From contig JAIOPQ010000031.1 in assembly GCA_021413825.1 (NCBI GenBank), positions 1 to 47,703 of the forward strand: DNA of 47,703 bases, in the 5' to 3' direction. A program made the translations under genes and the position numbers. The notes below the pieces were generated by a model that did not search any database, had not been told where the DNA came from, and saw only the letters and a list, made by a program, of their open reading frames with translations. Each line of letters starts with the position of its first letter. Position 1 is the first letter of the stretch. This stretch comes from Spirochaetia bacterium. GTDB lineage: Bacteria > Spirochaetota > Leptospiria > Leptospirales > Leptonemataceae. This document shows positions 40,385-47,703 of the stretch, piece after piece.

Positions 40385-41841
40385 TGGCCAGAGCGGCAGA
40401 GCGAAGAAATAAAGTGCGGCGCGCGGTGGATGATTCATCCAACGCGCAAATCCGCCATCTTGAGACTGAGAACAATCGTCTCAAAAGCCTCCTCGGAGTC
40501 TCCAAAGAGATGATGAGCGAGGTTCATCTCGACAAACTCCTTGAGCTTATCATGCACCGCGTTACGTTCGTAATGAACGCGGAACGCAGCAGTCTATTCC
40601 TGCTCGATCACAAAACAGATGAGCTATACGCGCAAGTGGCGCAGGGTCTCAATACTAAACAGGTTCGATTTCCAAACGGCAAAGGACTTGCGGGGCACGT
40701 TGGAAAAACCGGATCAACCATAAACATTAAGGACGCATATCAGGATCCTCGCTTCAACCGCGACTTCGATCGCAAGAGCGGCTTTAGAACCAGATCCATC
40801 CTGTGCATGCCCATTCGCAATACTCGAAAGAAAATCATAGGGGTAGCCCAGGTTCTAAACAAGAAGGAGGAAAGCGGAATCTTTACGCGGGATGATGAAT
40901 CGCTGCTGCAAGCATTCTCATCGATCGCTGCAATCTCGCTCGAGAATGCGTTCGCGTACGAAACAATCAGTCGCACCATGCAAACGTTTGAGAAGTTTGT
41001 TCCGCCGCGCTATCTCAGCAGCATAGCGCGTGAAGGCCTCGATAGTATCAAGATCGGAAATGTCGAGCAGGTGGACGTGTCTGTTTTATTTTCCGACATT
41101 CGCAACTTTACAAATCTTTCTGAGAAAATGAAACCCCACGATGTTCTCCAATTTCTTAATGAATACCTCAAGCGGATGAGTCTTGAAATTTCCAGACACA
41201 ATGGCTTTGTAGATAAGTTTATTGGTGATGCAATCATGGCAATATTTGAAACCGGACATCCGGGCGCATCCGTGCGCGCTGGCATCGATATGTTGCTGGC
41301 ACTTGCGGTTTACAATCGAGAGTTAAAAAAGAAAAAGATTCCCCCAATCAATATTGGAATTGGAATTCATTTTGGCCCTGCTGTCCTTGGAACTGTTGGC
41401 TCGGAAACTAGAATGGACTCTACCGTTCTGGGTGATACTGTAAACCTTTCCGCGCGCATGGAAGGACTTACAAAAATGTACGGTTGTCCCCTGATGGTAA
41501 CTGAAGCTGTTGCCACTCGACTTGGTCGGAACTTTCAGCTGCGAGAAGTAGATACGGTTCGAGTAAAAGGGAAAGACAAATCCATTCGCATCTATGAAGT
41601 TTACGATCATGATGTACCGGCATTGCGAAAGCTCAAAGCGCGGAGTAAACCAGCCTTGATTAAAGGGATAACCCATTATAAAAAGCAGGAATGGCAAAAG
41701 GCCCTGGCATGTTTCGAGCCAGCCCATCGAGCATTCCGCCGTGATCCCGTTCTGTCAATATACGTGGCTCGCTGTAAAAAATACATGCACGAAGGCGTAG
41801 AACCAGGCTGGGATGGTTCAGTAAAACTGTACGAGAAATAA
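40384..41841 (+). CDS. GAF-domain class III adenylate cyclase
   Basis: 485 residues and soluble. A basic N-terminus leads to a short coiled coil (about 20-40), a GAF domain (about 45-195; ERSSLFLLD, GKGLAGHVGKTG, RTRSILCMPI) and a class III cyclase domain (about 230-400). Metal-binding aspartates are Asp238 (LFSDIRNFT) and Asp282 (KFIGDAIMAIF). Lys278 and Asp351 (LGDTVNLSARME) form the pair that selects ATP over GTP, so this is an adenylate cyclase. The transition-state Asn354 and Arg358 are present. A TPR-like C-terminus (HYKKQEWQKALACFEPA) follows. The GAF domain would sense a small molecule or redox signal. Confidence 0.92.
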   Translation: MARAAERRNKVRRAVDDSSNAQIRHLETENNRLKSLLGVSKEMMSEVHLDKLLELIMHRVTFVMNAERSSLFLLDHKTDELYAQVAQGLNTKQVRFPNGKGLAGHVGKTGSTINIKDAYQDPRFNRDFDRKSGFRTRSILCMPIRNTRKKIIGVAQVLNKKEESGIFTRDDESLLQAFSSIAAISLENAFAYETISRTMQTFEKFVPPRYLSSIAREGLDSIKIGNVEQVDVSVLFSDIRNFTNLSEKMKPHDVLQFLNEYLKRMSLEISRHNGFVDKFIGDAIMAIFETGHPGASVRAGIDMLLALAVYNRELKKKKIPPINIGIGIHFGPAVLGTVGSETRMDSTVLGDTVNLSARMEGLTKMYGCPLMVTEAVATRLGRNFQLREVDTVRVKGKDKSIRIYEVYDHDVPALRKLKARSKPALIKGITHYKKQEWQKALACFEPAHRAFRRDPVLSIYVARCKKYMHEGVEPGWDGSVKLYEK

Positions 41842-41846
41842 CTTTC

Positions 41847-43385
41847 ATGAATTTCACATCGTTTCATTTTGTACTTTTCTTTTTCATAACGCTGACTTTA
41901 GGACATATCTTAAAGAACAGAACCCAGCGCATTTTTCTCTGGATCGCTTCTTACTATTTCTACGGCGTTTTTGAGCCCTTCTACCTCGTATTGATCTTGA
42001 TCTCAACTACCTGGGATTATTTCTCAGGGATTGCAATTGATTCGCGCATTCGCCGCGATGAAGGAGCGGTACTCGACGGATTCAGGGCCTGGCTATCCCG
42101 TTTTCCCAGGAAAACCTGGGTCATCCTTTCAGTGGTTTTTAACCTCTGTCTACTTGGATATTTCAAGTACACTAACTTTGGAATCCAGGTTTTCAACGAC
42201 CTGCAGCCACTGGGCTCCACAGTATTCTCCTGGCCCACGCAGTACATCCTGCTGCCCGTTGGAATTTCGTTTTATACGTTCATGTCCATGTCATACACCG
42301 TGGACGTATACCGCGGCGTAGTGAAGGCCAGAGAAAACTTTGTAGACTTTGCGCTGTACATCTGCTTCTTCCCGCACCTGGTTGCAGGCCCTATCGTTAG
42401 ACCAAATACCTTCTTCTCAAAGCTCGATAATCGCCTACCAGTAGATCGCGAAGCGGTAATGATTGCAGTCTCCAGAATTGTAGTTGGATTCTTTCGCAAG
42501 CTGGTACTGGCAGACAACATTGCACCCATTGTAAACGAAGTTTTCAAAAACCCTGCTGCTTACAGCACACCTGACGTCTGGCTGGCTGCACTCTGCTTTG
42601 GATTTCAAATCTATTTCGATTTTGCAGGATACACTGATATTGCGCGCGGCGTTGCACGATTGTTTGGATTTGAATTTGAAGTCAACTTTAACTATCCTAT
42701 GGCGACTGCTTCCATTAAGGATCACTGGGAACGCTGGCATCTGTCACTCGCTTCCTGGGTGCGAGACTACATTTTCATTCCATTGGGTGGAAGTCGCGGC
42801 GGATCATTCCGCACGTATCTGAATATTTTTCTCTCCTGGGCATTCGTTGGAATCTGGCATGGCGCAGCGTACCATTTTGTAGTATGGGGGCTCTGGCAGG
42901 CCGTAATGCTTTCAATTCATCGTGCTTATTCAAGCACCAGAGTGGCAATCTTCTTAAACGAAAAGGGAGGAATGGCGTATAACGTTGTTGCTCGAATCGT
43001 AACGATGTGGGCGCTTACATTTGGTTTTGTCTGGTTCCGGGCTGATCAAATCACAATCGGGAATCTACTGATCGGAAGAATGTACGGCATTCCTGACATC
43101 CACGTAACATGGGCTGCAATCAAGTCCTGGGCATTTGGACAAGCTGCATTTAGCGGCATTGGCTCTACACTTGGTGGGATCACAGTTCCGTCACAATTCA
43201 GCCAATACTGGATCATTGCAGTCCTGTACTTCGTGTATGAATACTTCTTCGCGATCTACAGGCTGTCTACGTTTAGGAAGCCGGAGAATCGCGGCAAGTG
43301 GATTGTGCTTATGATCTTCATGCTGTTCTGCATCATTACACTCAGCTCCGCCGAGAGTGCAAATTTCTTATATTTCCAATTCTGA
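41847..43385 (+). CDS. MBOAT family O-acyltransferase, first copy
   Basis: 512 residues with about ten membrane helices. MBOAT hallmarks are YILLPVGISFYTFMSMSYTVDVYRG (split motif, about 130-153), FPHLVAGPIVR, DFAGYTDIARG, HWERWHLSLASWVRDYIFIPLGGSR and the catalytic His in FVGIWHGAAYHF. This is the AlgI/DltB/PatA branch that moves acyl groups across the inner membrane to periplasmic acceptors. It ends in FLYFQF. Its stop lies within the ribosome binding site of the SGNH-like gene 8 nt later. A second MBOAT gene with the same layout follows at 44537. Confidence 0.93.
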   Translation: MNFTSFHFVLFFFITLTLGHILKNRTQRIFLWIASYYFYGVFEPFYLVLILISTTWDYFSGIAIDSRIRRDEGAVLDGFRAWLSRFPRKTWVILSVVFNLCLLGYFKYTNFGIQVFNDLQPLGSTVFSWPTQYILLPVGISFYTFMSMSYTVDVYRGVVKARENFVDFALYICFFPHLVAGPIVRPNTFFSKLDNRLPVDREAVMIAVSRIVVGFFRKLVLADNIAPIVNEVFKNPAAYSTPDVWLAALCFGFQIYFDFAGYTDIARGVARLFGFEFEVNFNYPMATASIKDHWERWHLSLASWVRDYIFIPLGGSRGGSFRTYLNIFLSWAFVGIWHGAAYHFVVWGLWQAVMLSIHRAYSSTRVAIFLNEKGGMAYNVVARIVTMWALTFGFVWFRADQITIGNLLIGRMYGIPDIHVTWAAIKSWAFGQAAFSGIGSTLGGITVPSQFSQYWIIAVLYFVYEYFFAIYRLSTFRKPENRGKWIVLMIFMLFCIITLSSAESANFLYFQF

Positions 43386-43392
43386 GGTAGAG

Positions 43393-44523
43393 ATGAAAGC
43401 AATCAGATCAATTCTAGGAGACCCCAGAATCTATGTGCCGGTTCTTTTCCTGGCATTGTTCGAATTGTTCATGCAGACTGGACTCTACAAGCACCTCTTG
43501 CAACCGCGCTCGTACGCTGATAATGTGAATCGTATTCTGCGCCTGGCCGGAACAACGCGCGATCCGTCTGCACTGATCCTTGGAACGTCGGTGGCGTATC
43601 AAGGAATCCAGGTCCCGTATTTGAATCAACTTCTTGAGAAAGATGGAATCGTAGTTGAAAGCGGCGCTTGTGAAGGCGCCAGGCTTGAAACGCAGCACCT
43701 AATCATGCGCAACCTGCTTACGCATATGCCCAATGTTAAAACCATCATTCATTTTGTCGAAGCGAGTCATCCGGCCACGGCGCGCGATCATATGGACCTG
43801 GCGAATCGCAGCATGGTAGCACAGTTTCCGCGTTCTGAAACCCTGTATGTGCTCCATGGCCACAACTACCAATTGTCCTATTCCGATTATTTGTTCTTCT
43901 ATATTAGAACCCTCACCTACCAGAAAGATTTCCGGGACTTCGTGCTCGATCCGCTGGATCGTTTCAAGGGAATAGGCCGCAGGCATCGCGAACTGAATAC
44001 TGGAATTGTATACGAGAATAAATACGACTATAAGCTTTCAGCTTTTCCTGCAACAAATGCAAAGGAATGCGTTGAAGCAGCGCTCAAAGCCGACATTGCG
44101 AAAATGGGCAAAGATGTTACAGATGAACATCATCGTCGCGCAGTCCTCCAGACATGCAATATCGTGGTACAGGATCCACTGAACGGACCGGGCCATGCTC
44201 AGTGGAGTTCATTGTATTTTGATCGTCTCAAATTCACATATAAAGATATTACAGACCGTGGCATCAAAGTGATCGTTGTGTTTGCGCCGTACGCGCAAAT
44301 TATCCAGGATCTCAATGCTGAATATAGAATGAAAGTCTGGAATGATGGTCTGGCTGGAGCGATTACACCTGAAAATCTAAATACTGTGGATTTACGTCAT
44401 TCACTCGACGGTCCCAAAAATAGTGATTACTATTACGATACCATCCATTTGAATCGGCAGGGCGCGACCTTGCTCACGCAGGCTCTGGCAGATAAAATTC
44501 GACCAATTCTGAAAGCTAAATAG
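43393..44523 (+). CDS. SGNH-hydrolase-like partner of the MBOAT protein (DUF1574-like)
   Basis: ATG 43393 is chosen because TGAGGTAGAG lies before it; the product has 376 residues. An N-terminal membrane anchor spans about 10-30. SGNH block I is LILGTSVAYQ with Ser66. The C-terminal block V is YYDTIHLNRQGATLL, with Asp and His three apart. So a catalytic triad can be drawn, as in AlgX/AlgJ-type acetyl transferases. It is known that such proteins pass the acyl group from MBOAT to polysaccharide or peptidoglycan. The family appears as DUF1574 in Leptospira; naming this protein so is inference. Confidence 0.8.
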   Translation: MKAIRSILGDPRIYVPVLFLALFELFMQTGLYKHLLQPRSYADNVNRILRLAGTTRDPSALILGTSVAYQGIQVPYLNQLLEKDGIVVESGACEGARLETQHLIMRNLLTHMPNVKTIIHFVEASHPATARDHMDLANRSMVAQFPRSETLYVLHGHNYQLSYSDYLFFYIRTLTYQKDFRDFVLDPLDRFKGIGRRHRELNTGIVYENKYDYKLSAFPATNAKECVEAALKADIAKMGKDVTDEHHRRAVLQTCNIVVQDPLNGPGHAQWSSLYFDRLKFTYKDITDRGIKVIVVFAPYAQIIQDLNAEYRMKVWNDGLAGAITPENLNTVDLRHSLDGPKNSDYYYDTIHLNRQGATLLTQALADKIRPILKAK

Positions 44524-44536
44524 GCCCGTAAGATCA

Positions 44537-45973
44537 ATGCGATTTACGACCCTCTCATTCTTACTCTTCTTCCTGGCCGTCTACATCGTTTACTGGACCG
44601 TGACGGGTCGCGCGCGGCTAATCTTCATCCTGGCGGCTTCCGTTCTATTCTATTCCACATGGTCGGTTGGATTTGGCCTGCATTTTGTGTTCATGGTTGC
44701 ATTTACATATGCGATCGTCAGATGGATGCGCATAACGTCGTCTAACGTTCCGTTCTATATTGGTGTAGGATTGAACCTCGCCAACCTGTTTCTATTCAAG
44801 TACTTCTATCTGTTTCTAGAATTGCTCTCCGACGTCAGCGGCAGTTCCATATTTGATGCCTTAGTATTTAACAAATGGCTCCTGGCTCAGACCGGATACG
44901 ATAGCATTATTCTCCCGCTCGCCATCAGTTTTTATACATTCGTTCTGGTAGCATATCTCATTGACCTGAGGCGCGGCATTATTCCAGAGAAACATACGTT
45001 CCTCGAATTTTCTGTTTTTGCAATGTACTTTCCGCATCTGGTTGCGGGGCCAATCATAAGGCATTCCGATTTCTTTTTTCAATTGAAGGATCTGCACCCG
45101 GAGAAACAACAAATCGTGCGGGGAATGTTCCTCATCCTCACGGGCCTGGTAAAGAAAGTAGCAATCGCAGACAATATGCTGCCTCTCTTTAGTTCTATTT
45201 TTCAGAATCCGGGAAGTTTCAGCGGACCTGCCAATCTGCTCGGCACTGCTTCCTTTTCCATTTGGGTCTATTGTGATTTTTCCGGATACACGGATCTTGC
45301 GCGCGGGATGTCACTCCTCCTCGGCCTTGAGCTTCCAGAAAACTTCAAAGCTCCATTTCTGGCCAAATCGGTGCGAGAACTCTGGCGAAATTGGCACAGT
45401 ACTCTTGGAACCTGGATGCGTGATTACATCTACATTCCTCTGGGTGGTTCACGCCGGGGCGAGTTCCGCTCACAGATGAATTTACTTGCAACCTTTACGT
45501 TTGGCGGCCTCTGGCATGGAGCACACTACCCTTACATACTCTGGGGATTTTTTCACGGCCTTATGCTTGTTATCGAGCGGTACCTTGAGATTGCCTCAGA
45601 TCGCCTGGGGATATTCAACAAGAGCAAGTCTCGATTTATCACGGGGCTAAGCGACGTCTTGAAAATCATCGTGGTATTCTTCGTATTTATGATTGGAGTT
45701 GCTTTCTTTAACGCAATTAATGTTAAAAGTGCATTCGTTATGATCGGCCAGATGTTTACGTTTGCAAAAGGGATGCCGGCCCCAAATGCAGAAACACTTC
45801 TTCTATTCCTTGTTGCAGGTATGCTGCTCAATGGCCTGCAGAAAGTTAAAAACTGGCCCAAACTTTCCGACCGTACAGCCTTTACATTGTTGTTTGTCTA
45901 TGGGTTTGTTGTAGTGTATTTGCTCAGTAAGTTTGCACCTGGCGGGAAGGATTTCCTTTACTTTCAGTTCTGA
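44537..45973 (+). CDS. MBOAT family O-acyltransferase, second copy
   Basis: 478 residues of the same family as the protein at 41847. Shared motifs are IILPLAISFYTFVLVAYLID, FPHLVAGPIIRHSDFF, DFSGYTDLARG, LWRNWHSTLGTWMRDYIYIP and the catalytic His in FGGLWHGAHYPYIL. Both end with the same FLYFQF before a stop lying in a GAGGT ribosome binding site. The two copies therefore arose by duplication of an MBOAT-SGNH cassette, but have diverged much in the remaining sequence, which suggests different acyl donors or acceptors. Its start lies 13 nt after the first SGNH gene. Confidence 0.93.
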   Translation: MRFTTLSFLLFFLAVYIVYWTVTGRARLIFILAASVLFYSTWSVGFGLHFVFMVAFTYAIVRWMRITSSNVPFYIGVGLNLANLFLFKYFYLFLELLSDVSGSSIFDALVFNKWLLAQTGYDSIILPLAISFYTFVLVAYLIDLRRGIIPEKHTFLEFSVFAMYFPHLVAGPIIRHSDFFFQLKDLHPEKQQIVRGMFLILTGLVKKVAIADNMLPLFSSIFQNPGSFSGPANLLGTASFSIWVYCDFSGYTDLARGMSLLLGLELPENFKAPFLAKSVRELWRNWHSTLGTWMRDYIYIPLGGSRRGEFRSQMNLLATFTFGGLWHGAHYPYILWGFFHGLMLVIERYLEIASDRLGIFNKSKSRFITGLSDVLKIIVVFFVFMIGVAFFNAINVKSAFVMIGQMFTFAKGMPAPNAETLLLFLVAGMLLNGLQKVKNWPKLSDRTAFTLLFVYGFVVVYLLSKFAPGGKDFLYFQF

Positions 45974-45980
45974 GGTTTGC

Positions 45981-47123
45981 ATGGAATGGATTAAGAATAA
46001 ATTTTTACTGGTGCCTCTCCTTCTCTTTGCGGCAGTCTTTGCGCTCGACAAATTGTTTCTACTCCAGGTTGCCCGGGACAATCTTACATCCTGGAAAAAA
46101 ATTGAACCTCCCTTCTACGCATCACGCTATGACCTTTACGACTTGTATCGAGCATCCGTACCCAAACATCGCGCGGAGGGGCTTAAAGTTGGAGTCATCC
46201 TGGGATCTTCGCGCAGCGCTGAATTCAATTCAGATGGAATCGAGGCTACAATTCACAGATCGCGCACGTACAACTTTAGTGCACCATTCGCCTGCCCATC
46301 TTACTGGTATTACTGGCTCAGCCGCATGGAGAAAGATCAAGTCCTGCCAGATTACGTGATACTGGAAAGCGATGGCGTGATTTTCAATGAACGTGCCATT
46401 GAGTACTCCCTTGGATATTCTTACGATTCCAAATTCGTATATAAGCACATCGATTGGAATCGAAAGCGAAAGATCGATCCGTGGAAGCGTGAGGCTGGAT
46501 TTTCATTCGATGAAGCTGAGACCTTCTTTTTGAAACAGCTCTTTGCAATGTACCGCTTTCCACCCGATCCTCGGCTGATTCGCGAAAACAACGAAACGAT
46601 GATGCTGTTTACTCCCGGCCCTGGTGGTGGTCCACGCATGTGGACACCGATCGCTCTGCGCAATCACATACTCTCCTGGATGGGAAGAGTAAACGAGGAA
46701 AAGCTTGGTGGTATTCCCAACCTCCTGTCGATTCAATTACCGCCCGACAAAATGAGAGAAGACGCCGAGAACATGGCTGGAATTCACCTTTCCGGATACT
46801 CTGCATCCCCCACGCAAATTAGTTTCTATCGCCAGTCTCTGGCAACGCTATACGCAAACAAAGTACCAACAGTTCTGTATTATCCTGTAGTAAGCGATGC
46901 GTTCAAGGCCAAACAGGCCACGATTCATCCAAAGGATTGGGTTTCTGAAGAAACAATTGAAGCGCAGGTCAAAGACATAGACCCATCCGGATTGTTTATC
47001 CGACTCGTGAATCCGGATTCTCAACTCAAATGCAGGACATTTGTTGATTCACTACACCTTAGCGGCTCATGTTTTCCAGAAGTTGAGAAGCTGCTCCTTG
47101 AGCAACTTCAGATCAGAGGCTAA
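45981..47123 (+). CDS. SGNH-like/DUF1574-type protein, second copy
   Basis: ATG 45981, following TGAGGTTTGC, gives 380 residues. A membrane anchor (LVPLLLFAAVFALDKLFLL) is at about 9-28. SGNH block I is VILGSSRSAEFN (about residue 78) and block V is FVDSLHLSGS with Asp and His near the C-terminus. The middle differs from the first copy (ESDGVIFNERAIEY, RMWTPIALRNHIL). Position and spacing after the MBOAT gene are the same as in the first pair, so both likely work as MBOAT plus acyl-transfer partner. It ends 17 nt from the convergent pyruvate kinase gene. Confidence 0.8.
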   Translation: MEWIKNKFLLVPLLLFAAVFALDKLFLLQVARDNLTSWKKIEPPFYASRYDLYDLYRASVPKHRAEGLKVGVILGSSRSAEFNSDGIEATIHRSRTYNFSAPFACPSYWYYWLSRMEKDQVLPDYVILESDGVIFNERAIEYSLGYSYDSKFVYKHIDWNRKRKIDPWKREAGFSFDEAETFFLKQLFAMYRFPPDPRLIRENNETMMLFTPGPGGGPRMWTPIALRNHILSWMGRVNEEKLGGIPNLLSIQLPPDKMREDAENMAGIHLSGYSASPTQISFYRQSLATLYANKVPTVLYYPVVSDAFKAKQATIHPKDWVSEETIEAQVKDIDPSGLFIRLVNPDSQLKCRTFVDSLHLSGSCFPEVEKLLLEQLQIRG

Positions 47124-47140
47124 GGGGTTAGTGCCAAAGG

Positions 47141-47703
47141 CTAATCGACGCGTCTAATCTGAATACTTGTAACTCGCTCGCTGCCAGCCGCAACGTCTGA
47201 GACCACAACCACATCATCGCCTGAAAGTACGCGATTTCGAACGCGGAGTTTTTCAAAAGCAGCACGAATGTTCTTCTCTGGATCGTTTGAAAAATCCATT
47301 AAAAAAGGAACAACTCCACGCGTGAGCCATAGCTTTCTGCGTGAACTGGACATGTTTGTAAAGGCATAGATTACAGAGTTTGACGGACGGAAGCTTGCAA
47401 CCTGCTCGGCCAAAATCCCACGACGCGTCATTACTACTATTGCCGGACTCTTCAGAGCATCGGCGAGTTTACAGGCACTTCTGGCCAGTTGTTCGCGGAA
47501 CGCAGTTGGTTGCCGCAAATCCGCGAAGCCAATTCCTGTTTCTTTTTCCATCCTGCGGGCGATTTGATCGAGCATCTCCACACATTTAAGGGGATGCGCC
47601 CCCATCGCCGTTTCACCGGAAAGCATCAACGCATCTGCTTGTTCGAACACGGCGTTGGCTACATCGGTTGCTTCCGCACGCGTGGGCATTGGGTTGCTGA
47701 TCA
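47141..47703 (-). CDS. pyk: Pyruvate kinase, C-terminal part (5' end outside window)
   Basis: About 187 residues from an open frame reaching the window edge. The start of the visible part, SNPMPTRAEATDVANAV followed by ALMLSGETAMG, is the classical end of the pyruvate kinase catalytic barrel. The rest is the C-terminal allosteric domain, with KSPAIVVMTRRGILAEQVAS and VIYAFTN. It catalyses the last ATP-forming step of glycolysis. The visible part ends SVTSIQIRRVD-like (SIQIRRVD) rather than with the usual longer NTMRV-type tail. No terminator is visible in the 17-nt gap to the convergent gene. Confidence 0.93.
   Translation of the reverse strand, partial: ISNPMPTRAEATDVANAVFEQADALMLSGETAMGAHPLKCVEMLDQIARRMEKETGIGFADLRQPTAFREQLARSACKLADALKSPAIVVMTRRGILAEQVASFRPSNSVIYAFTNMSSSRRKLWLTRGVVPFLMDFSNDPEKNIRAAFEKLRVRNRVLSGDDVVVVSDVAAGSERVTSIQIRRVD

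Overview
This is a chromosomal stretch of a Gram-negative, lipoprotein-rich bacterium, most likely a spirochaete of the order Leptospirales (Leptospira, Leptonema or Turneriella relatives). The evidence is indirect but consistent: an LruC-domain lipoprotein, two MBOAT acyltransferase genes each followed by a DUF1574/SGNH-like gene, many small lipoproteins with relaxed lipoboxes, MqnD of the futalosine menaquinone route, a GAF-adenylate cyclase and large TPR lipoproteins. Genes are tightly packed, with many 1-4 nt stop/start overlaps (ATGA, GTGA, TAATG, TGATG) and several tail-to-tail overlaps. I see no tRNA, rRNA, CRISPR array, insertion sequence or prophage.

Left part (1-10.6 kb): the end of an endonuclease/exonuclease/phosphatase gene; a thiolase with its own terminator, divergent from a TetR regulator with a perfect inverted repeat between them; a probable outer-membrane protein; a coupled dedA / glutamine-synthetase-like pair; an unknown membrane protein; then a minus-strand run of mltF, a TPR lipoprotein and a tetraheme cytochrome c. 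The last two both look broken by single-base frame changes.

Middle (10.6-27.3 kb): a translationally coupled trio (iron alcohol dehydrogenase, PuuD-like hydrolase, ATPase-like/HDOD signalling protein); a PrsW-type protease; the LruC lipoprotein; alanine racemase; a CapD-type nucleotide-sugar dehydratase facing a GT-C-like membrane protein coupled to a STAS-like/zinc-ribbon protein; and a seven-gene plus-strand cluster of lipase, MazG-like enzyme, three lipoproteins, a TonB-dependent receptor and one more lipoprotein.

Right part (27.3-47.7 kb): a minus-strand operon built around a 1173-residue TPR/beta-propeller lipoprotein; an MBL-fold hydrolase with a coupled membrane protein; mqnD preceded by a GC-rich segment that folds into a multibranched structure; an aldehyde dehydrogenase preceded by a 10-bp tandem repeat; a 0.6-kb convergent non-coding region with long inverted repeats; an M48 lipoprotein protease; a coiled-coil protein coupled to a GAF-adenylate cyclase; the duplicated MBOAT-SGNH cassette; and the end of a pyruvate kinase gene.

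The best candidates for something new are the TonB-receptor/lipoprotein operon, the doubled MBOAT-SGNH cassette, the structured leader of mqnD, and the HATPase-HDOD fusion coupled to metabolic enzymes. All functional statements come from reading motifs by eye; no database search was possible.
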